Source: Bryoerythrophyllum caledonicum
Lineage: Eukaryota > Streptophyta > Bryopsida > Pottiales > Pottiaceae
DNA: 64,000 bases
Assembly (NCBI GenBank): GCA_963971425.1
Contig: OZ020524.1
Location: 21,815,022 to 21,879,021, forward strand
Direction of reading: 5' to 3'
Under the pieces are notes generated by a model, which was given only the letters and a program-made list of their open reading frames with translations, made no database searches and had not been told where the DNA came from. Position numbers and translations under genes: made by a program. Each line of letters begins with the position of its first letter. The stretch's first letter is position 1. Of the stretch, positions 22,656-36,492 are shown in pieces.

Positions 22656-23372
22656 CTGAGAGTTGCATCAAGTGCCTTCAACCTAAAAAAGGCAAGGCCA
22701 TCTGACAAGCCCAAATAAGATTCAGAAACTCTACCAGTACAACATATAATTACAGAGAAAACCTCACAAACTGCATCCATGCAGAACAATGTACAAGCAA
22801 GAGCAGAGTTATGAATGAATACTTGGTTTCTTAAAACAATACAAATGTTGTAATTGTACAAGGGCAAGCAACTCCAGACTCTACAACAATATGCACCTTC
22901 AAACCGGAAGCTCTTCACTGTCTGCAACAACCATCAAAAAAGTCACGATTACATCACCATAGTATACAAATTGAATAAGTCATGATTACATCACCACAGT
23001 ATACAAGGTCCTCAATGAACAAGCAATGATTACAGCACCGTAATGTTCACCTTCAAAATAAACTCCAGAGTATCTAGAAACCAAGTCACAGAGAAAACCT
23101 CCATTTGCAATCACATTCCGAATGTGGTTCAAGTGCAGAACACAAAAAGAATACCATGAATTCATACTTTCAGCAATGAATCCAAAGTGGATAGTGTGAT
23201 CCTTGACAAACAACCAGCAAAGATGTGTACAATTTCCCCTTTACAATCAAGACAAAGAATCATCTACTAAATTAAACTAGTAGAATTTCGAGTCATGTTC
23301 AAGACAATAGCCATCATGTTGTCGAGCTTTCCTCGAGAGCATTAGATAAAGAGTGATTGCTTACACCGATTG

Positions 23373-23413
23373 CGTTAATTTTCAGCTCATCATGTAGCTC
23401 CTCTAGCGCCTTC
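23373..23413 (-). other. Possible short coiled-coil exon
   Basis: The minus strand reads KALEELHDELKINAIG between an ag acceptor and a GGT/gtaagc donor. It is amphipathic and protein-like but too short to identify. Confidence 0.2.
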
Positions 23414-23419
23414 TAGCTG

Positions 23420-24317
23420 CGCATAGACAGAATCAACCACTTAGTAGATCAACAATTTAGAAAAAAGAAAGTTAATCCTAGGGCACTTTGAATGCACATA
23501 AGTTGTTTTATCTTATCCAAAGAGGTTTGAAGTATGTAGTCACATCTTTCTTCCCATGTTCTACATGAACTAGGGTTGCATAACCTTGGAAAGCAACAAA
23601 GATATTGGAGAAGAAACAAGTCCAGCTACGAGGTCGCCAAATCTTGTAAAGAAGTGCTAAGCTGCTGCTTTGTAACCTCATACCCTAAGTGCCACGGATG
23701 CAACTGTCATAAACAACATCATCAGGTTCAAGGTAGAAACACCTCTCTTCAAGCAATTTAGGCACTTACATCATCCCATTTCGTATATAAATTCAATAAG
23801 GCTCCCATCTATAAACCCTAAGTAAACACCAATTGTGAACCAGTAGGTTATAAAAAAAGTGGTCAATGAAGTTTAAAATTTCAAATGCTTTCTTTTGAGT
23901 TGGTTGAATGGTTGATTTCAGGTGTTTCTAAATTAGATTCAAGTGAATGAAAGTTGAAAGCAGTGCCGACACTAGCTTCGTCATCACCATGTCGAACCTC
24001 CTGTTACAAGAATGTCAACCACTCATATTTCAATACCATCCTGAATTATCACCGCTGGTAAATCAATTAACAATATAGTATTGACATTTCCCAGATCATC
24101 CTCAAATCAAATTTAGACACCTACCACCCTCTGAGATCCTCTTAGTATAACATACTGACTGGGACCACATGCTCAGATCTCATTATTACACAGATCAGAA
24201 CACTAAATCGTTGCTTAGGCGCCATTTACGTTCTATAGTACTTCGAGATATGTGAAACAATGCCAAACATTAAATTGTCCCGATTCCACCTCCTCATATC
24301 ACAGCCTCTGACTGCAA
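23420..24317. other. Gene-free stretch
   Basis: No supported gene, RNA or bounded repeat is seen. Confidence 0.35.
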
Positions 24318-24982
24318 CTACACTAAAATTGAGAATTAGTGTTACACTACATTTAATGTAATAACCTCTATTGACCTTACTACTCTAATTGTGTATTTGT
24401 TGGAATTTAGTGTAACGCTCATTAATGAGCCACCTGTTGATGAGCGGCATGTTTGACTCTTTGTTTATTATTATTTTATTTATAATATTATAATATTATT
24501 TAATTAATTATATTAATGACTACTAAGAAATTAATATTTATTTATTTAATTATATTATTATTTATATTATTATAATATAAATACTAATATTTATATTATT
24601 ATAATATAAATAATAATATTTATATTATTATAATATAAATAATAATATTTATATTATTATAATATAAATAATAATATGATTTATATTTGTATTTATTTAT
24701 TTATTTAAATTACTATTCATTTTTTAGTAATTTCTTGAATCACATGATCTTTGTCAATGTTTGTCAATTTTTGTCAACTTTGTAATATTTTCTAATTCTT
24801 AATTTTCTACACATTATTTTGCCATTACACTATATGTAAAGCTAGTTAAATCCCAAAGTTACAAATCTCTGTATTTAGTGTTCATGTTGGCATTTAGTGT
24901 TGTAACACTATATCTCAAGTTGACATTTAGTGTTAGAGTTCGTAATTAGTGTTGCGAACACTAATTCTCAATTTTAGTGTAG
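24318..24982. mobile_element. CTACACTAAA-TIR element, copy 1
   Basis: The terminal inverted repeat ctacactaaaattgagaatt is matched by its inverse at the 3' end. Subterminal regions are full of (T)TTAGTGT in both orientations, the pattern expected of CACTA-like transposase-binding arrays. The interior (24470-24720) is an almost pure A/T array of ttatattattataatataaa-type units. No coding sequence is present, so it is non-autonomous. The target duplication is not resolved. Confidence 0.65.
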
Positions 24983-25523
24983 TGCCCTTTCCAGATTGTA
25001 CTATTACAGTCAGGCTCAAACCACTTCCCCACATCGTCCTCAGTTCAGACTTCAACCACCCTCTTGGTAAATCATCCTAGTACAACATTCAGACTACAAC
25101 CACATGAACCCTACCAGTGGCATTGGAAAGCCAAAAGTCAAACTACTCAACAAATCCTAGAAATCCTAACAATCTCAAAATCCAAATTTGCAAATGGCTA
25201 GGGATGGAATCGTCTAACTAGCTTAGCGTGCCATTCAAGAAGTGCACGAGGAGATTGGTCTGTGCTTGAGTGGTCTCACACTCCGTGAATTGGTGGTTTA
25301 GCATGAAGAGGATGAGGGTGGGCAGGAGGAGGCCCGTGATGGTAAGGCAAAGCAAGCATCCGCTTCCCGCGCTCCGGTGTCGCTATCGCCCGATGTGCGT
25401 CCTGCTCACCGCTATCGCTGTGGAATTTGTATTCATGTGGTTGCTCCTCCGATGAGGTTGCTTAACCCTTAAACGCGGAAGGAGTGTTGTGTTCTGAGGG
25501 CCGCTTCAGACTTGGTGGTCAAG
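24983..25523. other. Gene-free stretch
   Basis: No supported gene. The segment 25240-25500 is less AT-rich but has only short open frames. Confidence 0.3.
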
Positions 25524-25673
25524 TCGAGTGGCCATCGATTTCCACCAATGAGATTGCTAGAATGGCCAAAGTCCGGACTTTGGGCCTTCACACTTGTGCC
25601 CAAAGTCCAAAGGCCGTCATCCTACATGGCAACACTTTTGGGCTGTTTCGGCGCTAAATCGACGGCCACTCGA
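25524..25673. mobile_element. 150-bp foldback element
   Basis: Arms tcgagtggccatcgattt (25524-25541) and its inverse at 25656-25673 differ at one base. An inner palindrome around ggccaaagtccggactttgg adds to the folding. No coding sequence is present. Confidence 0.5.
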
Positions 25674-25779
25674 GCAAAATTTGGGTCGCCCATTACAGCG
25701 GATCCAAACTACAATCGAGGGTCCGTCAAATTTTTAATAAAATAATCAAAAACTGACAAGATCTGGACTATTAGATGAA

Positions 25780-25860
25780 AGAGGCCGAATTTTTTTGGCT
25801 GGTTTTTTTGGCTGATTTTTTTGGGCTGATTTTTGTGGGCTGATTTTTTTTGGCCTCTTG
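25780..25860. repeat. ttttttggctgat short tandem array
   Basis: About five imperfect copies of a 13-16-base T-rich unit ending ggctg. Confidence 0.6.
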
Positions 25861-27170
25861 CCATAGTTTGGCTGCTCATTTTAACGGACGGTCACTCAAC
25901 TTGGGCATAGTGTGAAGTGGCCCTGAGTACATTCTTTAGTTTTTCATCCGTTAATTGGATGTTTAGTTTTTCATCCATTTCAATATTTATATCTTCTCTG
26001 TCTGTTTCATCATGTCTATATCCTCTCTGTCTGTTTCGCTGCAGTTCAGTTTTTGAGTGTAAGCAGGTAGATGTGTAGTGAGAGGTCAGGGTGAACCATG
26101 CTGCAGCTGGAGGTTTAGCTAATTGACTCTTGGATTTATCCAATTGATTTAGACTGTTAACAAAGGGAGCTTGTGTAGAAGCACTTATGTAGTCAGATTG
26201 AAACTATAGAGTGTGTTCTCTTTCAATGTCTGTTGAAGAGTAATTATGTTTAATCAAGTGATCCGAGCGGTGGGATTGACACAAGGAGCCAAAAATTGGC
26301 TTCTCGGATGACATTTTCAGGGTGATTATTGCTGTAACCCGTCATTTTTCATCCAATTCTTTTTGTGGAGAGTTCATTGAATTTGTAAGTATTAGATGCT
26401 GATAAAACTTACCTCATTGAGGTAATCATGTTGTATCTAAAGTAGAAAAAGTTTGTGACATGGATCTCAATGTAGTAAATTTTAGAAAATTCTAGTTCTA
26501 AATCTAATTCTGAACTCAAGTCATCAAAATGATATTTTTTAATTTTGAGTCCAATTAATGAAATGAAGTTTATAAAGTCTAGTTTCCATTCCAATTTGAA
26601 AATTTGAACATTACTCAAAATTGAATAAGTTAGTACAATTTGAACTTTGGGCCTATAATAGATCTTCTAATTTTATCTGAACACGGTAGTTTCATTTACA
26701 CCACAGGTTTTGTTCCCATAATGTACACCTTTGGTAAAATTCTCAGAATTTTTTAGCATACTCTATACTGGATGTGAATTTTCTTCACTTTTTTTCAAAA
26801 AATCAAAATAAACTCAAAATTTCCCAAATTTTTTTGTGATTTGTGTGACACAAACAAAACATGTGGTTTCATCTCGGAAAAATGAAATAAAAAAATTTCC
26901 ACTTATATTTGATGAAAAATCAGAGCTCATAGTAGAATGGAAATTGGGATTGATTCCACGGTCATAGGCTTTGATGTTTATGGATTAAACCCTTAATCCT
27001 ACATCCTAAAACCTATTATGAGCATCTTCGTCCTCAAATTATGAGCTTGTGGATCAACACTCCTGTGCATTATTATATACTAGTATACTGACCAATTGTC
27101 CCCAACGGAGCAAAGTAGCAACTTTCCTTCCTTCCCCATCCCCAACAACCCGCCCCCGTCTCCCATGTAC
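25861..27170. other. Gene-free AT-rich stretch
   Basis: No supported gene, RNA or bounded repeat is seen. Confidence 0.35.
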
Positions 27171-27175
27171 TCTTC

Positions 27176-28130
27176 TTTAACCTCTAAAGGTCCAAGTGTC
27201 ATAAAATGGCATTTTAAAGGTTTGGTCAGGTTCCTATGTTGTCAACTTCTAACATTCCTCTTTGAAATTTAAAGTGTAGAGAGACATTACTAAAACCTCA
27301 GTGGTACATTAATTTTTTCCTAAATCCGACATTTAATGAAAAGGTGATAGGGTTTTGAATTTCAAACGGGGAGAGCGGGCACTTCCAGCACCTCCAAAAA
27401 CATTTGCTAGAATACTCCATCGGATATGAGATTTCCATTACTAGCAAGTAGTATTATTTTCTTCCATATTGTCAAAAAAAAAATCTTGTCTTTAGTGAAA
27501 AATAGCATATTTACCCAAGTCAAACATTTTCACACATTGTCAGGCAAGGTACCAAAAAAAAATCTTCCTTTTCACTTAAAACTTAGAGATCTTCATAATT
27601 TTATCTTTTTATTTTTTCCACAACAATATGTAGTGTAAAACTTCTTATTGACATTATGGATTATCAATCTAAAACATATTAAATTCACAAAAAAGTGTAA
27701 CTTGAATCGGCAATCTTTGAATCTCTACTCCTTGCACATTTGTTTTGAATTGCTACACCCCTCCTCTACCTCTAAAAATTGGTGTATAAGGAACTAACAT
27801 TGTGCTTGGCACAATGGTAATGAATTTAGACCTTGAGTAGTGCAAATATTGGACACCAAGTGTAGTCAAAGTCTGCTGATCCACTCAAAGCAGGGAAGAA
27901 AATGAACCATATCCATGACTTCAGAGACTATAGTCTTTCAATCGGTGCAGTCAAAGTTTATGAAATTTTGTAAGACATCCCTCAATAAGTCCTTATTGAG
28001 ATCCTACAATTAGAGGTAGAAATAAAAGTTTTTGTTTTCATCCGTACTCATTGCACTAGAACAAGCAGTTTTGAAGTGTTTTTGATGTGAAGATGCCTTG
28101 GGCATTTAGCCTAAAGGACCAAGGCTAAAT
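27176..28130 (+). repeat. Dispersed TTAACCCCTAAA-type element, plus orientation
   Basis: A diverged copy of the same family as 31722-32600 and 32723-33660 (reverse). It begins tttaacctctaaaggtcc. It is uninterrupted at the point where the 11.6-13.3 kb copy carries the 816-bp insertion. No ORF of note is present. Confidence 0.55.
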
Positions 28131-29094
28131 TTGGAGGAATCTCTACTTTATCGATGAAAACGTGCCAAGATGAACTTTTTGAGAATGTAACCGTAGGGTC
28201 TTCTTCTTGACTTATATGTTTTCAGATTCTTCTCCATCCCCGTGCTTGTCCTCGTCGCCGTCCTCCATGTACTCGTCCTTAATTCCAACGGACCAAGGCA
28301 TTTTAGAAGAATCTTGAATCCACTGATGAAAACCTGCCAAGATGAACTTCTTGAGAATGGAACCAAAGGATCTTCTTCTTGGCTTATATTTTTTCAGATT
28401 ATTTACTATGATCCAATGATGCTTAGGATTTGTGGCAAAGTATGGCAGTTCTCAACTAACATATTACAATATGACATCATACATGTAGGTATATGACCAT
28501 TTTGCTACTTCTCAAACATGTAGTAGTTGCAATAATGATCTAAGTTTGAAATGCCAAATTGTCTCAATGAATCAGGCTCAATTATTGGCAATTTGCATTT
28601 GTACAACTCAATCTATATTTAGAAAATTTCTCTTGAAATCAGTAGGCTTTTTGATGCTCTTATTTGAAGTGAACTGTTGGAAAAAACTTGACTCTAATTT
28701 ACATAGAAATCTATACTCTTGGGACGGAGCTCACAGTTGAGGTTGTTTCATTTGGATTCTAGTAGGTGAGTGTGGTCTCGTAAGTGAAATGCATTAACAT
28801 TTTAGATTGCCCTTGGCCTCCAATACAAAAAAATTATTTCTCTCACGGTGCACAATTGTAGAGGTTGAATTGCCTACAGACTCATGGAAATCAAAATCAA
28901 AATCAAGAGTCAACTTTGAAAGTGAATCACAGAAGAGCAGAGCTTAAAAAAAGGCTTGAGCAAATTGCAAAAGGCGTCGGCCTCCATCCATAAGAGCAAT
29001 TAGCACCTCAGCTCCTTCCAAATAAATGCGAGGTGAATATGTACACGAGGATGTCATTCAATATGGGCAACCTCCAGAGCAGTATGTTGTGTCA
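28131..29094. other. Gene-free stretch
   Basis: No supported gene. Short diverged internal repeats occur at 28090-28400 (ttcttcttggcttatat and accaaggc twice). Confidence 0.3.
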
Positions 29095-30180
29095 CATCGT
29101 CAAATGAGCACTTAGACACTTTCCCTTTTTTTAATTCAATCTTGAGACTTATGCCTTAACCCATGAGCAATCCAACCATTTTCTATTTTTTTATTCACTG
29201 TTTTTAGTTTTACCTAAACGATAAAGCACTTGACAATTTCCTGATTTTTGTTATTCAATCTTGTAATTTTGAGAAAAACCCAAGACCACTTCAACCATTT
29301 GCATTTTTTGGTTTTTAACCTTCTAAGTTTCCAAACACCCAGAGAGTGCTTGAAGCTTTCCCATTTTTTTGTCTTTTCAATCATAAAACAACGGAGAAGC
29401 ACTTACACATTTCTCAATTTTTTCAATTTAACCTTGAGATTTCTTAAACACCTAAATACCACTTCAACCATTTCCATGTTTTTTATTTGGTCCTTTGAGT
29501 TTTGCTGCAACCAATCAACACTTGTTCATTTTCCACTTTTTTCTTTCATTCTTGTAATTTCAAAAATAGCCAAAGATGTACAAATACCCCCATTCCCATT
29601 TTTTTTTAAGTTTTTAAAACACCCCAAGATCACTTCAACCATTCCTATTTTTATTTTTTTTAACCTTCCAAGTTCCGAACACTAGAAAAGCACTTCAGCG
29701 TTTTCCAATTATTTCTTTAATAAGTTTCAAATTTAAAACACCCGAGAAGCACTCACACATTTTTTTTTTTTTACAATCTTGAGATGAATCAAACACATTA
29801 AGACCATTCAACCATTTCTTAGGTTTTTTATTCAACCTTTTGAGTTTTGCCAAAACCAAAGACCACTTATTCATTCTCCATTTTTTTCATTAACTCTTGC
29901 AATTTTCAGAGAAGCCCAAGACCAATTCATCCAATCTGCTCTCTTTTCATGTCTAACGACTATATGCTGTCATTCACATTTGTCATCAAATTTTTTAAAA
30001 ACCCAACAACTCTAAACCTTACCCATTTTTTTAATTCACTCTTTTCAGTTTTCCTAAACCCAAATACCACTTTCACCTTTTCTATTTTTTATACTCGCTA
30101 GACTAGCAATTTTCAGAACAACCTTGCACTAGTTCGTCCATTCCTAATTTTTGTTAATCACGTTTGAAACACCCCAAGAC
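29095..30180. repeat. Diverged minisatellite with ~57-bp monomers and ~342-bp higher-order period
   Basis: Monomers of the pattern aaGACCACTTCAACCATT-T-rich-tract-TTCAACCTTGAG-AAACACCC recur about every 57-60 bases. Corresponding monomers are closer to each other at ~342-base spacing. Examples are gagaagcacttacacattt at 29393 with gagaagcactcacacattt at about 29735, and the pair at about 29451 and 29790. No coding function is seen. Confidence 0.65.
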
Positions 30181-31721
30181 AAAAAAAAGCTCGTATCAGA
30201 GCGGTGAGCGGAGCGCAAAGAGCAAAAAGAAAGAGCTGACTTTTAATTTTTTTCAGGTGCATTTTTTAAATTGAGAGGCCGCTATTACCATAGACTATAT
30301 CTGCAAGACGCAAAAATTTAGCAACAAATTTTTTATCAGTGTATATTTATAGAAATTAGGGCTGACACCAGAATGTGTGAATTTTTTGAAAAGTGATGTC
30401 ATCGTTATAATATGGTAATGATAATGGATTTCTTCTACTTATCTTGGACATTTTTTAATTTACGTATCTCTATGCATACCTCCTTCGTACTGAGAGGGTA
30501 TGCGTCTTCTTTCTAGATCCATTATCCTATATGTTCGAAGCACATCCCTTGGTATTGGAAAGATATGCATTCTTCTATCTAGATCTTCATTCTTAATGTC
30601 CAAGGTCTGTAACTTTCTACGGACACAACTTCTAATTTGTTGTCAACCATCTGCAGTCGCCAGTCAAAGTTGGTGCTTCTAATCGGAGTGGTAGCGGACC
30701 TCCCTTCACTAAAACGGCTACAACTTCTTTGTTATTGAAACGGAGCAGATGTGCTTAGTGTCCTCAAAAAGCTGACTTTAAGATCTAATTACCCTCAAAA
30801 AGCTGACTTTAAGATCTAATTACCCTCAAAAATTCAAATATTAATGCTAAGTATATAGCGAGATATGCAACAAAATCCGTGTGTGTAGAGAACAAATTGA
30901 TGGAGAACAAAATTGACATGGTTTTGTCCAAGAGAGAGAGAGGAAGAGTAGCCGGCCAAGACCTCTTATCCACCACAAGGGTGGCCAAAAATGGCGGCCA
31001 CATCTCCACCCTTGAAACCATCAATCTCTAACTAAGATCAGTGGTCCAAATTGACCTGAAGTCCTCAATCCAATTATAGGACTGGACATACCTTAAACTA
31101 CCAAACTAAAGAAATTTTGACGAAAATAACATCACCAATGTGTTCTAAACACATTTAAACCTCAAGATTGACTATTCATAATTCCAAATCCAAATTCTAG
31201 ATCATCAAAAACTAAATGGTTCTTTAGTTTAATCGTTAATTTTGCTTGCAACTACATCTACCCTTCTTCTTCTTTCCCTTATCATTTTTTTTTCTCATTT
31301 CACTATAACATAAGTGCCACACAATTAGAAGATATAATTATAACTTTTTCACTAACTAAATTAAACACTAAACTACTAACTTAAACTACCTAAAACAAAA
31401 TACTAATCATAATTCACACTGGGTTTCGATGTCTCTTTCGCTTCTCGCAAGTCTAATGAAAATCTCTGATATTTGTATAACAATCAAACATGTTTTAATA
31501 TCAAACAAAAGCTTTAATTCTTCATATGGTCATTTTTCTAGAAAGAAACTTTAAAAATCCACTCATTTGGCATTTTTGTGTGCAATGGCGGTCTTTGTTG
31601 ATAGGTGCACTTCTAAAATGCGAGAGCAAAATTGCTTAATTGTGTGTTTTGAGTGTAAAAACTACTTATTTTTTAGAAATGTTATGCATATTTTCTATAT
31701 CATATGGTTGGACCCACTAGT
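30181..31721. other. Gene-free stretch with a 31-bp duplication
   Basis: No supported gene. A unit ctgactttaagatctaatta within a 31-bp duplication occurs twice in tandem at about 30763-30825. Confidence 0.4.
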
Positions 31722-32600
31722 TTAACCCCTAAATTTCTTTGACAATTTCACACCAAAAACACTTCAAAATTGCTTGTTTTAGTGCAATTTGAAATGATGG
31801 AACAAAAAGCTTTTACTTCTAGTTTTAACCATAGGATCTCAATTAAGACTTATTAAGTAACTTACGATTAAAAATTTCAAATTTTTTGACGGCATGGATT
31901 GTGATATTATAATGTTTGAAGTAGAGAAAAGGGTCCATTTTCTTCCCATCATGTTAAGCATGATATTAGCTCCTTGTACTCCAATTTTTAGAGGTAGAAA
32001 AAGGATGTAGCATATTCAAAAAAACTGTGGAAGGAGTGGAGGTTTAAATATTGTCAATTTGCGTTATAATTTTTTGTGAACATAGTATGTTTTAGAATGG
32101 GAATCCGGATGGTCAATAAGAAGGTTCACACTACATAATGTTCCATAAAAATTAAAAGTAAAAAATATGATGATCTCAAAGTTTTATGCAAGAAAGAAGA
32201 ATTTTTTTTGATACCCAGCCTGACAATGTGCGATAATGTGTGAAAATGTTTGACTTGGATTTATATGCCTTTTCCCACTAAAGACAAGAGATTTTTCTTG
32301 ACAATATGAAAGGAAATAATATTATTAGCTAGGACATGAAATTTCACATTTGATAGATCGTCCTAGAAAAAGTTTTTGGAGTTGCCCGACGACATGCCTA
32401 CTCTCCCCATTTGAACTTCAAAACCCTATAACTTTTTCATTAAATGTCGGATGTAGGAAAAAATTGAATCCACACAAAGCATTTAGTAATATCCATCTAC
32501 ATTAAAAGTTTCAAAGAAAACTATTATAAATTGACACCATAGGAACCTGCCCAAACCTTCTAGAGTCTCGTGAGGGGACTCTTGAAAATTTAGGGGTTGA
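31722..32600 (-). mobile_element. TTAACCCCTAAATTT-TIR element, copy C
   Basis: The ends are ttaacccctaaattt and aaatttaggggttga (inverse). The body matches 27.2-28.1 kb in reverse orientation. It is non-coding and presumably non-autonomous. Confidence 0.6.
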
Positions 32601-32722
32601 TACAACTTTGTGCTTGCAATTTCTCACAATAACAGTACCAAGCTACTACATATCTTACACCCACTCAATCCACCAAATTTTGAAATTAGACTACCCTACC
32701 CCTTGGTTGGGTTTGTACATGA

Positions 32723-33660
32723 TTAACCCCTAAATTTTTGTGACAATTTCACACCAAAAATACTTCAAAACTGTTGGTATTAGTGCAATGAGTAAAGATG
32801 AATCATAAAACTTTTCTTTCTTTTTTGAACCGTAGGATCTCAATTAAAACTTATTAAATAACATATTCACAAAATGTCATAAAGTTTGACCGCACGGATT
32901 GTAAGATTATAGTGTTTGAAGTAGAGAAAAGGCTCATTTTCCCCCTGCGTTTAGTAGATCAGCAAACTTTGACTTCACTTGATGTCATATGTTTGCACTA
33001 CACAAGGTCTAAATTAATTTCCATCATGTTAAGGATGATACTAGTTCTTTGTACACCATCTTTTAGAGGTAGAGGAGGGGTGTAGCATATTTAAAAAAAT
33101 TGTGCAAGATGTGCAAGTTCAATAATTGTCAATTCTCGTTATATTTCTTTGTGAACTTAATATGTTTTAGATTGATAATCCACAGTCAATGCGAAGGTTT
33201 ATACAACATAATGTTGTGGATAAAATAAAAAGTGAAAAATAAGAAGATCTGTAAGTTCAATGTGGAAAAGAAGAAGTTTTTTTGGTACCGTGCCCAACAA
33301 TGTGTGAAAATGTTTGACTTGGTTAATATGCTGTTTTCCACTTAAGACAAGAATTTTTTTATAGTGTAAAAGGAAATATTACTATTCTCCAGTATTAAAA
33401 ATCTCACATTCAATAGACTGTCCTAGCAAAAGTTTTTGGAGGTGTCCGACGTGCCCGCTCTCCCCATTTGAACTTCAAAGCCCTATAACTTTTTTCATAA
33501 AAATTTGGATTTAAGAAAAAATTAAATTCACACAAAGCTTTTAGTAATGTCCATTTTCAGTAAAAAAAATTCAAAAAAAAATGTTGTAAATTGACACCTC
33601 AAGAACCCGCTCGAACCTTCTAGAGTCCCCCGAGGGAACCCTTGGAAATTTAGGGATTAA
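32723..33660 (-). mobile_element. TTAACCCCTAAATTT-TIR element, copy D
   Basis: The ends are ttaacccctaaattt and aaatttagggattaa. The body is closely related to copy C, 120 bases away and in the same orientation. It is non-coding. Confidence 0.6.
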
Positions 33661-34740
33661 TTTAAAATGGAGGGTGTCCAAATTTTTTGGGAAATATAAA
33701 ATATTTGTCTTAGGTGATATCTATGTATTGCCAAGGACATTCCCTTGTAACATCTAGGCAATACTCATATTATATCTAGCTAAAATATTTATCTAGGTGA
33801 TACCCATTGTGTTTGAACCATTATGTTAAAAAACAATAATTGGTTTATACAAGAAGTGTCCAAACCAGACCAATGCATACAGTAGTTGTGTGAGTTAAGA
33901 ACATGCCCAAGTGTTTCCAATGCTAGGTTGCTAAATCTAGCTTTGAGAAAAACTATTTTTGGGCCACAAGAGGGAGCTACAATTGCTTGCCCCTCTAGGC
34001 TTTAAAATCATGCCTTCAATTTCTTTTTGGGCCAATGAGAGACAATAACAAGTGGAAAGTGATGTTGAGGGCATGAAGAAAACGTTGTAAAAGCCTCACT
34101 GTAGAGTGGATCTCCATGTTTAGAGGGACTCACGGAAAGTTTAAAGTGTGTGAAGGTGTTGGTGGGAACTTGGAAGCCACTTCCTTGATCTCCGACCTCG
34201 CTACAATGATTCTTCCTGTTTGAAGGCTCGTTCCAGGGAGCTGCTAGCGGTGCTCTTAACAATTCACCTAACGAGCCTAAGCTCATAGCTTGGCAAACAA
34301 ACAATCCAATATCATATTATCCCTTACTAGGGTTGGTACCCGTCATCCCGACGGGGAGAGCGGAGGGTGGTGTGTTAAAGTTACGTTTGCATGTTTTGTA
34401 TTTTAAAACCTATAAGCTCAAATCGAATCTAAATCGAATCAAGTACATTCCCCGTTGTCATCAACTGACCGGGGCAATCCCAAGTTAAATAAACATATGT
34501 AAATGAAAAATAAAATTTACCCATTATATATGCATTATGTACTATATATACCTACTATTCACTTTAAATACCCATTATTTATTTTATATATGTGTTATTG
34601 TCTTTAGATAACTATCATTTATTTTATGTACCCGAGGTAGTACATTTTGTAGTTTCAATATGTTGGAAATTATGGTTTTATTTTTTTATTTTTGATACAT
34701 AATACAATTTCAAAACTCAATAAGCCAAATTTGAATAAAA
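33661..34740. other. Gene-free stretch
   Basis: No supported gene. At about 34329-34380 a GC-rich block (ggtacccgtcatcccgacgg) starts a segment that may be an unclassified element reaching to ~34970. Confidence 0.3.
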
Positions 34741-34866
34741 GGGCACTATAAAGGATTCCTCCAAAGGGCACTATAAAGGATTCCTCCAAAGGGCACTATA
34801 AAGGATTCCTCCAAAGGGCACTATAAAGGATTCCTCCAAAGGGCACATATGGAGGATTCTTTCAAA
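34741..34866. repeat. 25-bp tandem repeat, four exact copies plus one degenerate
   Basis: The unit gggcactataaaggattcc plus tccaaa repeats exactly at 34741, 34766, 34791 and 34816. A fifth, altered copy runs from 34841. Confidence 0.9.
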
Positions 34867-35030
34867 GTTCGCATTCAATTCAAAAGGCACATTTGATTCA
34901 AATGCCAATTCCAAAGGTCATGTGACCGGGAGCGGCGGACGGACACACACTGACGCCTATTATATAAGTAGATATATCATTAAAAGCCTCCAAACTTTCG
35001 TCAATAATTTACTGTTACTTGTATCCAACA

Positions 35031-36361
35031 CTACACTAAAGATGGCATTTAGTGTAATGGTACGAATAGTGTAATTATCCTAGTATACTATTTGTGAACA
35101 AGTTGGCTACCATTGTCATTTATAATAACCCCCAATCATCCACCTACCTTAGTACACTATTTCTAAAACAATTGATAATTAGTTTCATTCCCCAATCATC
35201 CACCCTACCGTAGCAAATCAATTTGTTAAGAATTTCATAAATTAATATTAAATTAATATTAAAATAAATATTCATTATATATAAATCATGAATATTTGAT
35301 ATTTAAACAGTATGTAATGTATGCTTGTTTAATACTTCATTAGTATGTAAATTATATTTAAATATGTAAATCATAATTTATGAATATTCAATTAGTATAC
35401 AATGAATATTTAATAAACATTTGATGAATGTGTCATGACTATTTATGAATATTTAATAAATATGTAATTATTATTTAATTAGTATCATGAATATGTACTG
35501 AATATTTAATTAATATTTGATTCACATTAACTTAATATGTAATTAATATTTAAATAATATTCAGTTAGTTTTTAATATATTTTTAATAAATATTTACTTA
35601 GTATTTAGTTAATACATAATTGATATTCAATGAATATTTGTGAATGTTTTATGAATATAGACCATATATCATGATTTCAATGAATATTTTAATATTTTTA
35701 AAATATAATATAATACTTTTGTATATTTGTAAGTTTTGTGAAGAATTAATTTTGATATATATTCATTTATCATGATCCATGATTATTTAATGTTTGTTTT
35801 TACCAGTTTCATTATTTAATATTTATTATTTTAGTATCCAATATTCTACTTAATGAACATTTATTGTATGTTTTTTAATTTAATATTTATTTAGTTTATG
35901 TTTATTTTATATCTATGTTTTTTTAGTTTTCCAATATATCTTTCTTCTCTCACTTTCCTTTGAATTCCAATTTCTTATTTTTCCAGTCTTATATTTGCAA
36001 TTTCATTTCCTTCCATATGCACATTCTATTTTTTTCTACTTTTGGGATTTTTTTTTGGTTCCATATCCACATTATATTTTTTCCAATCTTTCTTTTGCAA
36101 ATTGTTTTTTTTTTTTTTTCAATGCACTCGAAACCTTCTTTACTTTGATGCTCCAAACGTGCACGTAATCATTTTCTATGTTTTATACGCTAAATTTCCA
36201 CATGTAAAAAAACCTAAGTTCCACTATTTACTAGAATCGACATTTAGTGTAGTAGTTGACATTTAGTGTATAGTTTTGTCACTACACTAATTGTCAAGTT
36301 GAGTAGTAGTGTAGGGGTTCGTATTTAGTGTCCACTACACTAAATGCCATCTTTAGTGTAG
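35031..36361. mobile_element. CTACACTAAA-TIR element, copy 2 (1.33 kb)
   Basis: The terminal inverted repeat ctacactaaagatggcattt is matched exactly by its inverse at 36342-36361. Subterminal TTTAGTGT motifs occur in both orientations. The interior is rich in TGAATATTTAAT-like units. It ends 132 bases from the stop of the EF-hand-like gene, in that gene's 3' region. It is non-coding. Confidence 0.7.
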
Positions 36362-36492
36362 ATGCGTATTGTTGATTCCTTGGGTTATAGGAATTTAACT
36401 TAAGAATTTAGATTGAGGGTTTTAAGGAGAAAACTCTAAAACCAAAATCTAAGACCTAGGCTGATAGATAATTTACTATCACTTTAGCTAAA

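Noticed and set aside
34329..34980. Possible transposon starting at ggtacccgtcatcccgacgg and ending near ttatataagtagatata
   Set aside because: Looks like ends of common plant elements, but no inverted ends, target duplication or second full copy could be shown here.
36000..36270. Plus-strand Phe-rich open frames
   Set aside because: T-rich interior of the TIR element at 35031-36361; composition artefact.
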